The notes beneath the pieces were generated by a model. The model saw nothing but the letters and a program-made list of their open reading frames with translations, was not told the DNA's origin and made no database searches. DNA of 64,000 nt from Microbacterium atlanticum (lineage in GTDB: Bacteria; Actinomycetota; Actinomycetes; Actinomycetales; Microbacteriaceae), in NCBI RefSeq assembly GCF_015277815.1, contig NZ_CP063813.1, positions 2,542,001-2,606,000 of the forward strand, given 5' to 3'. How positions within the stretch are numbered: the first letter of the stretch is position 1; every line of letters begins with the position of its first letter. The translations under genes were made by a program, and so were the position numbers. This document shows, one piece after another, positions 8,042 through 16,116 of the stretch.

Positions 8042-9354
8042 CAGCAGCAGCCACCGCCGTTGCCTGCATCGGTGGAGCACACCCCGGTCACGGGAAGCAC
8101 GAGCTCCACGTTCGACGCGGATGCGGTGTCGCCGGCGAGCCAGGCCGTCACCGAGCGCACCTGCTCGTAGCCGGTGGCGAGCAGGAACGTCGGCGCGCGC
8201 CCGTAGGACTTCATCCCCACGATGAAGAAGCCCTGCTCCGGATGCGTGAGCTCGCGGAAGCCGTGCGGCTCGACGGTGCCACAGGAGTGGACGTTCGGGT
8301 CGATCAGCGGCGCGAGGCGCTTGGGGGCTTCGACGATCTCGTCCAGCTCGAGGCGGATCTCTCGGAGGATGTCGAGGTTCGGCCGGAAGCCGGTGGCGTT
8401 CACGACGATGTCGGCCTGGTGGGTGACGACCTCTCCGTGGCGGTGGCCGACCAGCTCGACCACGTCACCCGCGCGGCGAGCACGGACGATCTCGAAGCCA
8501 TCGACGAGCGCGACGTCGCCGCGTTCCACGGCTCGGTCGACCCGGTTGCCGAGATCTGCACGACCGATCAGCTCATCGTCCGGTGAGGAGGTGACCCGCA
8601 CCGCCTTGGCGTTGCGGATCAGCCAGGTCACCGTGGTGCCCGACTCCTCCCGGGCGAGCTGCACCAGGGCCAGCAGGGTATTGGCGGCGGAGTGCCCCGC
8701 GCCGACCACGGTCACGCGACGGCCCGCGAACACAGCACGGTCCCGGCCGAGAACGTCGGGAAGCGCCGGAGTGACATTGTCACGGATGTCGGCCATCCCC
8801 AGGAGCTCCAGACCACTGGACGACAGCGAATTGGGGGATGTGTACGTGCCGGATGCGTCGATCACCGCGCGCGCGGGGATGTCCTCCACGTCGCCGTTCG
8901 CCGTCCGGACGCGTACCGCGAAGGGAGTGGCGGCGCGGCGGGCGGTGCGGGTCCGATCCATCCCCTCGCGGGTGACGCCGATGACTTCGACGCCAGTGCG
9001 GATGTGCGGGGCGATCTCGTCGAGCGCGGCGAGCGGCGCGACATACTTGTCGACCAGCTCCGTTCCCGTCGGCGCCCGCTCAGGGTCCGGCAGTTCCCAA
9101 CCGCGCTCCTCCAGCAGCCGGCGCGATGCCGGGTCGACGAGGTGCTTCCACGGCGAGAACAGGCGGGTATGCCCCCACGCTCGGACACTCGCCGCAACCT
9201 CGTCGCCCGCTTCGAAGACCAGGAAGTCGATGCCACGCTCGAGCAGATGGGCAGCGGCGGCCAGGCCGATCGGGCCGGCGCCGATGATCGCGACGGGCAG
9301 CGTCGACAGCGGGCCGGCGTCGGCGACGCGGGGGGTCAGGTCGAGCAGGGTCAC
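8041..9354 (-). CDS. FAD/NAD(P)-dependent oxidoreductase of the ars locus (ArsO-like)
   Basis: The 437-residue protein has an FAD Rossmann motif 'GAGPIG' at 25-30 and a second dinucleotide motif 'VVGAGHSAANTL' near 210, as in flavin monooxygenase-like enzymes. The C-terminus is 'VCSTDAGNGGGCC', with three cysteines in the last 12 residues. I chose GTG 9354 because GGAGG sits 5 bp upstream; a TTG at 9423 has no such site and would run through the operators. It is coupled to the acetyltransferase gene. A role in modifying organic arsenicals is plausible but unproven. Confidence 0.8.
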   Translation of the reverse strand: MTLLDLTPRVADAGPLSTLPVAIIGAGPIGLAAAAHLLERGIDFLVFEAGDEVAASVRAWGHTRLFSPWKHLVDPASRRLLEERGWELPDPERAPTGTELVDKYVAPLAALDEIAPHIRTGVEVIGVTREGMDRTRTARRAATPFAVRVRTANGDVEDIPARAVIDASGTYTSPNSLSSSGLELLGMADIRDNVTPALPDVLGRDRAVFAGRRVTVVGAGHSAANTLLALVQLAREESGTTVTWLIRNAKAVRVTSSPDDELIGRADLGNRVDRAVERGDVALVDGFEIVRARRAGDVVELVGHRHGEVVTHQADIVVNATGFRPNLDILREIRLELDEIVEAPKRLAPLIDPNVHSCGTVEPHGFRELTHPEQGFFIVGMKSYGRAPTFLLATGYEQVRSVTAWLAGDTASASNVELVLPVTGVCSTDAGNGGGCC

Positions 9355-9407
9355 AACGTCCTCCAACGGATATCGATGAACTTCGATGCCACGATTCTGA
9401 ACCCATC

Positions 9408-9441
9408 TATCGACGTCTGTCAATATCGACTAGTCTCAATA
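9408..9441. promoter_or_regulatory. Tandem candidate operators for the second ArsR
   Basis: TATCGAC-N4-GTCAATA (9408-9425) and TATCGAC-N4-CTCAATA (9424-9441) lie head to tail with a 16-bp period, ending one base before the arsR ATG. Each is an imperfect palindrome. A further palindrome ATCGA-N6-TCGAT lies at 9372-9387, near the divergent flavoprotein start. The set occupies the whole divergent promoter region and differs from the CATAGACGG sites used elsewhere in the island. Confidence 0.6.
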
Positions 9442-9442
9442 T

Positions 9443-9793
9443 ATGACCACGATGCTCGACGTGACCGACATCACCGCCGGCGTCTGCTGCACACCCCTCG
9501 TTCGCGAGCCACTGACCGCCGAAGAGGCCGAGCAGCTCGCCGTGACGATGAAGGCTCTCGCCGATCCGACCCGGCTCCGGCTCCTGTCCATCGTCGCTGC
9601 GTCAGACGACTCCGAAGCATGTGTCTGCGACCTGATCGAGCCGGTCGGGCTCAGCCAGCCGACCGTCTCGCACCACCTGAAGATCCTCACCACCGCGGGG
9701 TTCCTCACACGCAGCAAGCGCGGAACGTGGGCGTACTTCAAGCTCGTGCCCGGCGCGCTCGACCGCGTCTCACAGCTCCTCGTCGCCTCGTGA
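9443..9793 (+). CDS. arsR: ArsR-family arsenite-responsive repressor
   Basis: The 116-residue winged-helix repressor carries two cysteine clusters: C15-C16 near the N-terminus and C60/C62 in 'EACVCDL', the classic ArsR site at the start of the DNA-binding region. C15-C16 matches the N-terminal arsenite pair described for Corynebacterium ArsR. The recognition helix is 'SQPTVSHHLKIL'. It is the first gene of a coupled operon; its TGA overlaps the GTG of aqpS (GTGA). It probably binds the tandem TATCGAC sites just upstream. Confidence 0.93.
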   Translation: MTTMLDVTDITAGVCCTPLVREPLTAEEAEQLAVTMKALADPTRLRLLSIVAASDDSEACVCDLIEPVGLSQPTVSHHLKILTTAGFLTRSKRGTWAYFKLVPGALDRVSQLLVAS

Positions 9794-10479
9794 GCAACAC
9801 TATTCGTGCCGCTGCCGGTGAGTTCCTCGGCAGCGCAGGCCTCGCCGCGGTCGTGATCGGATCGGGCATCGCCGCCCAGCGCCTCTCCCCCGGTGATGTC
9901 GGTCTCCAGCTCTTGGAAAACGCGTTCGCCACGGCGCTCGGGCTTGCCGTGCTGATCGTCGTCTTCGCGACGGTGTCGGGATCGCACTTCAACCCCGTGG
10001 TGACACTCGTAGACATCACCTTGCACCGAAGGTCGTGGACGACCGCCGGTGTCTACCTGCCCGTCCAAGTGATCGGATGCGTCGCGGGAGCAGTGCTCGC
10101 CAACGTCATGTTCGCTGCACCGGCGATCGCATGGAGCACGACCGACCGCTCTGCCTGGCCGCTGCTGCTCTCCGAGGTGGTGGCGACCGCCGGGCTCGTC
10201 CTGCTGATCTTCGCCCTCGTGCGAACGGGCCGGTCGAACCTTGCTGCTCCCGCCGTGGGCGCCTACATCGGCGCCGCATACTTCTTCACCTCGTCGACGA
10301 GCTTCGCCAACCCCGCCATCACAATCGGCCGCATGTTCAGCGACACATTCGCCGGCATCGCCCCCGCGTCGGTGCTGCCGTTCATCGGAGCGCAGCTCGT
10401 CGGCGCGGCGCTGGGATACTCGGCGGTCCGGGTGCTGTTCCCGGTAGGGGTGCCCGCGCCCGCCGTCGCGCGGAGCTGA
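9790..10479 (+). CDS. aqpS: Aquaglyceroporin, arsenite channel (AqpS-type MIP protein)
   Basis: The 229-residue membrane protein has six helices and both MIP pore boxes: NPV at 68-70 and NPA at 174-176, with the selectivity-filter arginine at R181. In Sinorhizobium and others, AqpS replaces an arsenite pump and lets arsenite leave the cell passively after arsenate reduction. That fits here, because no ArsB or Acr3 gene is present. The GTG start overlaps the arsR stop. The TGATG at its end couples it to the MFS gene. Confidence 0.9.
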   Translation: MSNTIRAAAGEFLGSAGLAAVVIGSGIAAQRLSPGDVGLQLLENAFATALGLAVLIVVFATVSGSHFNPVVTLVDITLHRRSWTTAGVYLPVQVIGCVAGAVLANVMFAAPAIAWSTTDRSAWPLLLSEVVATAGLVLLIFALVRTGRSNLAAPAVGAYIGAAYFFTSSTSFANPAITIGRMFSDTFAGIAPASVLPFIGAQLVGAALGYSAVRVLFPVGVPAPAVARS

Positions 10480-11633
10480 TGCAGAGATCTTCGCGCGGAG
10501 GCGCCCGCCTTGCAGCACTCGCGCTGGCCCAGGTCGTCGCGTGGGGAGTGCTCTACTACGCCGTCCTGGTCGCCGCCCCCGCGATCGCCAGCGACACGGG
10601 GTGGGACGACGGTGCCATCTTCATCGCCATCACACTGGGACTGCTGACCTCCGCCGTGTGCGCGATTCCCGTCGGGCGCTGGCTGGACCGACATCCACGA
10701 CGCGTCATGGTCGCCGGTTCAATCCTGGCGACCGCCGCCCTCGTGGCGGCCGCAGCCTCCCCGACGATCTGGATCTTCATTGCGGCCTGGATCACCTGTG
10801 GCGCAGCACAGTCCGCTGTGCTCTACCAAGCTGCCTTCACCGTGATCACTCACCGCTACCGGTCAGCCCGACGTGGTCCGCTGACACTGGTGACGCTTGC
10901 GGGCGGCCTCGCATCCACGATCTTCGCGCCGCTCACGGGATGGCTCGTCCTGGCTGTCGGCTGGCGGACGGCGTTCGTCGCTCTGGCCGGGACCCTGCTC
11001 GTGGTCGTGATTCCGGTCTACGCATTGACCGTCGAGGCCCGGTGGCCTCCCTCAAGCGCACCTGCGATCGGCAACGGGGACGACGTGCGCGTGCTTCGAT
11101 CCGCCCGCTTCTGGATCATCGCCGGCTCGTTCGCGCTCATGTCCTTCTCGCTCTATGCGGTCACGCTGTCCGCGGTCCCTTCGTCGGTCGAAAAGGGGGT
11201 GAACCTGCAGGTCGCGGCGTGGGTACTCGGGCTCATCGGCGCAGGCCAGGTACTCGGCCGCCTCCTGTACCTGGCGATCCCCCACACCGCGGCGCCCTGG
11301 ATCGCGCCCGCAACGGTCGGCGCGCTCGGGGCGGCGGTGCTGACCGCCTACGGAATCGCTTCGGGCACGGCGGGTATCCTCGTCGCCGGGCTCGCAGCCG
11401 GCGCAATCCGTGGAGCCCTCACCCTCATCCAGGCGTCGGCCGTCGCCGATCGATGGGGCGCGGAGTCGTACGGCAGGCTCAACGGCGTCCTCGCCGCACC
11501 GGTCACCGCACTCACGGCACTGGCTCCGGGAGTCGCCGCCCTGTTGGCCGGGGCACTCGGATCCTATGCGTCGATGGCTTACGCGATGGCGTTCGTGTGT
11601 GCGTTGGGCGGGGTTGTCGCCATACGCCGATGA
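10479..11633 (+). CDS. MFS transporter of the ars operon
   Basis: The 384-residue protein has about 12 hydrophobic segments and an MFS motif A-like loop 'GRWLDRHPRR' near residues 65-75. It starts inside the stop codon of aqpS (TGATG), so it is the third cistron of arsR-aqpS-mfs. It could export an arsenical such as a methylated or acetylated species. It is not next to a GAPDH gene as ArsJ would be, and I cannot assign it to ArsJ, ArsK or ArsQ. Substrate unknown. Confidence 0.82.
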   Translation: MQRSSRGGARLAALALAQVVAWGVLYYAVLVAAPAIASDTGWDDGAIFIAITLGLLTSAVCAIPVGRWLDRHPRRVMVAGSILATAALVAAAASPTIWIFIAAWITCGAAQSAVLYQAAFTVITHRYRSARRGPLTLVTLAGGLASTIFAPLTGWLVLAVGWRTAFVALAGTLLVVVIPVYALTVEARWPPSSAPAIGNGDDVRVLRSARFWIIAGSFALMSFSLYAVTLSAVPSSVEKGVNLQVAAWVLGLIGAGQVLGRLLYLAIPHTAAPWIAPATVGALGAAVLTAYGIASGTAGILVAGLAAGAIRGALTLIQASAVADRWGAESYGRLNGVLAAPVTALTALAPGVAALLAGALGSYASMAYAMAFVCALGGVVAIRR

Positions 11634-11724
11634 TCGGTCAGGCGGCGCAACGACCCGGCTCGACCCACGCCGAGTGCGCTGTGGTCACGCGGCGCGTGCA
11701 CCGCCGACGTGCGCCCTGCTTCCA

Positions 11725-12252
11725 CTAGGAGTTGATCTGCTGGACGACGTCGTCCGCCGACTCCTCGATGGCCTTGCGCAGCTTCTCGTAGTCGTCGGCG
11801 TCGATCGCCTTGCTGATCCGCTTGTCGGCTCGGATGAGCGCCTTCTCGACGTTGTCGGCCCACCGGTCGTCCACGACGGCGACGAGCGCCGACGTGCCGG
11901 GCGCGAGGTACTCGTCGACATCGACGCCCAGCTTCTTCTCCTCGCGGTTCTTCTTGATCTTGCCGAGGATGGCGCCGATCCCCGCCCCCACCGCGGTGGC
12001 CGCCAGGAGCGGCGGCGCGAAGAGCCCCACCACGACACCCGCGCCGGCGCCCCAGGCGGCGCCGTGACCGACCGACTTGTCGCCGTGCTCCTTGACCTCG
12101 ACCTTGCCGTCCTTGTCACGAACGAGGACGACGGCGCCGATGACCTCGTAGCCGCCGGAATCCTGCCCGCTCCGAAGCGCCTGGTAGTCGTCCGACGCCG
12201 CGGACGCGTCGTCGTACGACCCGACCACCAGTGCAAGGTTCTGCGTGCTCAT
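11725..12252 (-). CDS. DUF1269-like membrane-associated stress protein
   Basis: The 175-residue protein has a ferredoxin-like start ('LALVVGSYDDASAASDDYQAL'), a Gly/Ala-rich hydrophobic hairpin at about 70-95 that resembles a glycine-zipper membrane segment, and a second alpha/beta half ('SALVAVVDDRW'). This matches DUF1269 proteins, whose role is unknown. The ATG at 12252 has AAGGAGAT eight bases upstream. It is a single gene with no clear operon partner. Confidence 0.75.
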   Translation of the reverse strand: MSTQNLALVVGSYDDASAASDDYQALRSGQDSGGYEVIGAVVLVRDKDGKVEVKEHGDKSVGHGAAWGAGAGVVVGLFAPPLLAATAVGAGIGAILGKIKKNREEKKLGVDVDEYLAPGTSALVAVVDDRWADNVEKALIRADKRISKAIDADDYEKLRKAIEESADDVVQQINS

Positions 12253-12375
12253 CGAGATCTCCTTCGATACTCGTCCGGCCGGTCGCGCGGACTGCGGTGC
12301 TGTGATCGTACGACCTCGGCGCGGGACGCGCGAGGGGTCTGACACGACGCCGGTCGGGCGCGCCCGGAGCGAGCC

Positions 12376-12807
12376 TCAGGTGCTCGGATCGTTCGGCGTG
12401 AAGTCCGTGCCGGCGACGCGCAGACGGTCGACGTCCAGGCTGTCGACCCGCACTTCGCCGAGCGTCACATCGGCGCCGTCTTCTGCGCCGGTGGGAACGG
12501 GGCCGGTGTCGATGTTCTCCTCGACCAGGGTGATGCCGCCCGAGCTGTTCGCCGACGACGCGAGATCCTCGATCCACTTCCGGCTCAGCTCGGGCTGCTG
12601 CGGATCGTCGAAGACGAACCGCAGCGGGATGGAGGGGTGAAGCCAGATGGTGCTCCGCCCGCCGGGCTGGCCGTCCGGATGCTTCCACGACAGCGTGAAG
12701 CTCTCGCCGCGGCGCAGCTTCGTGGCGATGACGACCTTCAGGTGCGCCAGTGCCCGGTCCTCGATGTGGATCGGTGTCGCCGAGCCCCCGTAGAAGATCG
12801 TTCCCAT
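12376..12807 (-). CDS. DUF7882 family protein (paralogue 1)
   Basis: The 143-residue protein shares a full-length core with the product at 16117: 'LAHLKVVIATKLRRGESFTLSW' versus 'LSHLQVAIGTKLRRNEPFFFTW' (split here to residues ~20-42), then 'GGRSTIWLHP' and 'SSANSSGG'. This family is common in Microbacteriaceae and is sometimes mislabelled as an ATP-dependent DNA ligase. No catalytic motif is visible. It has an acidic C-terminal tail of about 45 residues that the paralogue lacks. Function unknown. Confidence 0.75.
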   Translation of the reverse strand: MGTIFYGGSATPIHIEDRALAHLKVVIATKLRRGESFTLSWKHPDGQPGGRSTIWLHPSIPLRFVFDDPQQPELSRKWIEDLASSANSSGGITLVEENIDTGPVPTGAEDGADVTLGEVRVDSLDVDRLRVAGTDFTPNDPST

Positions 12808-12878
12808 GGCTCGAAGCATAGACCCGACGACGCGCTCAGCGCGGTGCGCGACGGAGGGAGGACCCACCGGCGAACGAG

Positions 12879-13370
12879 TCAGCCCTCGAAGTCCTCCGGC
12901 TCGACGTCGTCGAGGAACCGCTTGAACTCGTCGAGCCGCTCGGCCGCGTCGGTCTCGGTGAGCACATCCGGAACACCGGCATCGGCCATGACTTCCTCGG
13001 CCACCCAGATGGCGGCGCCCGTGCGGGACGCGAGTGCGATGGCATCCGAGGGCCGGGCGTCCACCACGCGGTCGCCCAGCGGCGTCGAGAGGACGATCTC
13101 GGCGTAGAAGGTTCCGTCATCGATGCGCGTGACCTCCACGCGTGCCACCGAGGCGTCCAGCGCGTCGAGCATCAGGCGCATCAGATCATGCGCGAGGGGA
13201 CGCGGGACCTCGGCGTTCTCGACCGCGACGAGGATGGACGTCGCTTCGAGCTGCCCGATCCAGATCGGGAGCACCAGACCGTCGCCCGGGATCTGGTCGA
13301 CCGGCTTGAGAAGGAGGACGTGCTGACCGGAGGCGTCCAGCGCGACGCCGGCCACCCGAACCTGGACCAC
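12879..13370 (-). CDS. Bifunctional nuclease-domain protein (DUF151)
   Basis: The 163-residue protein begins 'VVQVRVAGVALDASGQHVL' and contains the DUF151 core 'LPIWIGQLEA' (about 35-44) and 'VDARPSDAIALASRTGA' (about 106-122). DUF151 proteins act as nucleases on DNA and RNA in some organisms; in actinobacteria they often sit near MerR-type regulators, which are absent here. I chose GTG 13370, eight bases after AGAGAGG, which fits the usual family start. An acidic tail follows the domain. Confidence 0.87.
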   Translation of the reverse strand: MVQVRVAGVALDASGQHVLLLKPVDQIPGDGLVLPIWIGQLEATSILVAVENAEVPRPLAHDLMRLMLDALDASVARVEVTRIDDGTFYAEIVLSTPLGDRVVDARPSDAIALASRTGAAIWVAEEVMADAGVPDVLTETDAAERLDEFKRFLDDVEPEDFEG

Positions 13371-13481
13371 GATCGTCACCTCTCTCCGCATCATCCGGCG
13401 GACGCCTCCCGGGGCATCCGAGGCCATCGTAGGCACGCCCCGTATGTCGGGGACAGGGGTTGCGCACCTACGCCTGCAACG

Positions 13482-13520
13482 CGTCGGCGGCCCGGACGGA
13501 AGCGTCCGAGCCCGCCGACG
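13482..13520. terminator. Stem-loop terminator after the small secreted protein gene
   Basis: CGTCGGCGG (13482-13490) pairs with CCGCCGACG (13512-13520), and inside it CGGACG pairs with CGTCCG around a GAAG-type loop. It lies 25 bp beyond the stop of the minus-strand gene at 13545, without a clear U tract, as is common in this GC range. Confidence 0.6.
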
Positions 13521-13544
13521 AGGCTGCGAGAGAGCGTCAGTCGA

Positions 13545-13760
13545 TCAACCGCAGAGGCCGCGGGCGATCTCGTTCTTGCCCTGGCCGCCGAACGTCTTGA
13601 CGACCTCGCCGACGCCGGTGAAGTTCAGCGCGCCCTCCGTGTTGATGGTCTTGTGGATCTGCCCGAAGCACGCGGCATCCGCGGGCGCGGCATGAGCGGT
13701 GCCGGCGAAGCCGAACACGGCGAGAGCGGCGATGGCTCCGGTGGCGAGAATGCGCTTCAT
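13545..13760 (-). CDS. Small secreted protein with two cysteines
   Basis: The 71-residue product has a signal peptide (Lys-Arg, then a hydrophobic run of residues 5-20, cleavage after 'AHA'). The mature peptide is about 47 residues with two cysteines, near the start ('DAACFGQ') and the end ('GLCG'), which could form one disulfide. GAGGGAAT lies upstream of the ATG. I do not recognise the family. The size and cysteines suggest an exported stable peptide; its function is unknown. Confidence 0.72.
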   Translation of the reverse strand: MKRILATGAIAALAVFGFAGTAHAAPADAACFGQIHKTINTEGALNFTGVGEVVKTFGGQGKNEIARGLCG

Positions 13761-13911
13761 TGGATATTCCCTCCTCATGGCGGGTGCGTGTTCACCCGAT
13801 ACGAGGTCTTTCCCGCTCGGACCCCCTCTTGGATGCACCCCGTCGGAGCTTCATCAACCCGCATACTTCATTCACCGGAATGGATGCCGCGGGCGTACCG
13901 TTGCATCCGAC

Positions 13912-14940
13912 ATGCAGCGCTTCGGAACCCTCTCGTTCGGACACTACGGACCGCTCGGCGGCGGGCGGCAGCTGACGGCCGCGGACTCGATGCTCCAGGC
14001 GATCGACCTCGCCGTGGGGATGGACGAGCTGGGCGTGAACGGGGCGTACTTCCGCGTGCATCACTTCGCGCGCCAGCAGGCGTCGCCCATGCCGCTCCTC
14101 GCTGCGATCGCCGCGCGCACCGAGCACATCGAGGTCGGCACGGGGGTCATCGACATGCGCTACGAGAACCCGCTCCACCTCGCGGAGGAGGCGGCCGCCG
14201 TCGACCTCATCTCGGGCGGCAGGCTCGCGCTGGGCGTCTCACGTGGGTCACCCGAGACCGTGGTGCGCGGCTACGAGGCCTTCGGCTACACCGGCTCTGA
14301 GGATCCCCGTGGCGCCGACATCGCGCGACGACACTTCGAGCTCTTCTTGCGCGCGATCGATGGGGAGGGTCTCGCGGAGCGCGACCCGTCGTCGCCGTTC
14401 GGCACCGGCGCCACCGGCCTGCAGCGCGTCGAGCCGCACTCCCCCGGTCTGCGCTCGCGCGTGTGGTGGGGAGCCGGAAACCGCGACAGCGCGGAGTGGG
14501 CCGGGCGCATCGGCGTGAACCTCATGTCGTCGACGCTGCTCACCGAGGCCGACGGGACCCCGTTCGACCTCCTCCAGGCCCAGCAGATCGATGCGTTCCG
14601 CACCGCTTGGCGTGAGGCCGGACACGCGGGTGAGCCGCGTGTCTCGGTGAGCCGCAGCATCTTCCCGATCACGACGACCGAGGATCGTCTGTACTTCGGC
14701 GGACGCCAGGACGGGGATCAGATCGGCGTCATCGACGGCATGCGCTCGACGTTCGGCAAGACGTACGCCGCCGAACCCGACGTGCTCGTCGAACAGCTGA
14801 GGGCCGACGCCGCGATCGCGTCAGCCGACACCCTGATGCTGACCATCCCGAGCCAGCTGGGCGTGGAGTTCAACCTGCGCGTCGTCGAGTCCTTCGCAAC
14901 GCACGTCGCGCCCGCGCTGGGGTGGGAGCCCGCCCGCTGA
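13912..14940 (+). CDS. LLM-class flavin-dependent oxidoreductase
   Basis: The 342-residue protein has the luciferase-like fold signature: 'RVHHFARQQASPMPLLAAIAA' around 50-70, 'IEVGTGVIDMRYENPLHLAEE' around 72-92, and 'GGRLALGVSRGSPE' around 103-116. These proteins use FMN or F420. It is a lone gene and I cannot infer the substrate. It is one of three LLM proteins in the window and is distinct in sequence from the other two. Confidence 0.85.
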   Translation: MQRFGTLSFGHYGPLGGGRQLTAADSMLQAIDLAVGMDELGVNGAYFRVHHFARQQASPMPLLAAIAARTEHIEVGTGVIDMRYENPLHLAEEAAAVDLISGGRLALGVSRGSPETVVRGYEAFGYTGSEDPRGADIARRHFELFLRAIDGEGLAERDPSSPFGTGATGLQRVEPHSPGLRSRVWWGAGNRDSAEWAGRIGVNLMSSTLLTEADGTPFDLLQAQQIDAFRTAWREAGHAGEPRVSVSRSIFPITTTEDRLYFGGRQDGDQIGVIDGMRSTFGKTYAAEPDVLVEQLRADAAIASADTLMLTIPSQLGVEFNLRVVESFATHVAPALGWEPAR

Positions 14941-15008
14941 TCATCGACGGCGCCGTCACGTCAGCCTGTTGATCCGAGCACCGCCGGTGCGGGCGCGGGC
15001 GGGTTAGA

Positions 15009-16001
15009 GTGGCTCCACTGGCCGCGGCCATCGGCACGGGACTCGGCGAGGGAGGGGTGTTGGGGGAGGTTCTGACGCTGTCGTCGCGCGACATCGGAGT
15101 CGTGGAGGACACCTGGCGCCAGTTCGTGCCGTCGGCGGCCCTGCAGCGCGTCGACCCGCGGACGTTCGCGTTCTCCTGGTCCTCGGCCGCACTGCCGCAT
15201 TTCTCGACCGTGCGGTACGAGCTGTCCGCGTCGGTGCAGTCGGCGATCGATCCCGAGGGCCAGCTGATGGCCTGCCGGGTGGCATCCCGGGGCAGCTGGG
15301 TCGGCACACCGCGGGGGGAGCTCAACGCGGGGCTCCCGTGGGTCGCGCTGGACGGCCCGACGTCAGCACGCTGGCGTGACCGCGCCGAGGTGCGGGCGTT
15401 CGTCTTCGATCGCGAGTGGGCGGAGACAGAGGTGCGGCGGCTCACCGGCGAGGACCGGTTTTCGCTGCGCCATCCGGGTGTGGGGTCCTCCCCCGTGAAC
15501 CGCGACTTCGCAGCGCATTGGGAGCGGGTGTTCCTCCACATCGCCGGCTCGCTGTTCGCACCGGGCCCCCGCTCGCATCTCATCGAGGCCGAGCTGCGCC
15601 GACACGCGCTCCACGCCACGCTCGCCGCGTTCTCGCCGGAGTTCGGGCTCGCCCTCCAGCGGTCCGTCCAGCGGCGTGCCGCGCCGCGCAGCGTGCAGCG
15701 CGCGATCGCGTACCTCGAGGAGCACGCGCACGAGGCGATCACGATCGACGACGTGGCTGAAGCGGCGGGCATCTCCACCCGCGGACTCCAATACGCGTTC
15801 CGGCGCGCCCTGGACATGACCCCGACCGACTACCTCCGCCGCCGCAGGCTCGAGGGCGCACACGCCGAGATGCAGGCCGGCACCGCCTCTTCGGTCGGCG
15901 AGATCGCCCTCCGCTGGGGCTTTGCCAGTGCGTCCCGTTTCGCCAAGCACTACCGCGACGCGTACGGACGCACCCCGCGGCAGACGCTCCGCGGCGGGTG
16001 A
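15009..16001 (+). CDS. AraC-family transcriptional regulator
   Basis: The 330-residue protein ends with a double helix-turn-helix typical of AraC/XylS: first helices near residues 235-280 ('ITIDDVAEAAGISTRGLQYAFRRALDMTP') and second near 285-325 ('VGEIALRWGFASASRFAKHYRDAYGRTP'). The N-terminal 200 residues look like the AraC ligand-binding or AraC_binding_2 domain. Start uncertain: GTG 15009 or GTG 15057. It has no evident operon partner; its target is unknown. Confidence 0.88.
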   Translation: MAPLAAAIGTGLGEGGVLGEVLTLSSRDIGVVEDTWRQFVPSAALQRVDPRTFAFSWSSAALPHFSTVRYELSASVQSAIDPEGQLMACRVASRGSWVGTPRGELNAGLPWVALDGPTSARWRDRAEVRAFVFDREWAETEVRRLTGEDRFSLRHPGVGSSPVNRDFAAHWERVFLHIAGSLFAPGPRSHLIEAELRRHALHATLAAFSPEFGLALQRSVQRRAAPRSVQRAIAYLEEHAHEAITIDDVAEAAGISTRGLQYAFRRALDMTPTDYLRRRRLEGAHAEMQAGTASSVGEIALRWGFASASRFAKHYRDAYGRTPRQTLRGG

Positions 16002-16116
16002 CGGTCACCCGTTCGTTTAGAGGGCCGCGCTTTCGCCGACCGAGCAGATGTCCGCCCGATGCGTGCTGGCTGTCGCAGAGTCTTGGTACGGGCATGCGCC
16101 CGTGCAGGGAGACAGT

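Noticed and set aside
9355..9423. TTG start at 9423 for the flavoprotein
   Set aside because: It has no ribosome site and runs through the palindromic operators; GTG 9354 has GGAGG at the right distance and keeps the FAD motif near the N-terminus.
8692..10479. Long plus-strand frame reading into aqpS
   Set aside because: Its first 365 codons are antisense to the flavoprotein and out of frame with arsR; the true aqpS start is GTG 9790, overlapping the arsR stop.
5864..11725. Integrase-borne island with tRNA att repeats
   Set aside because: I looked for a copy of the tRNA 3' end near 11,640-11,725 and for an integrase; neither is present, so only the adjacency is reported.
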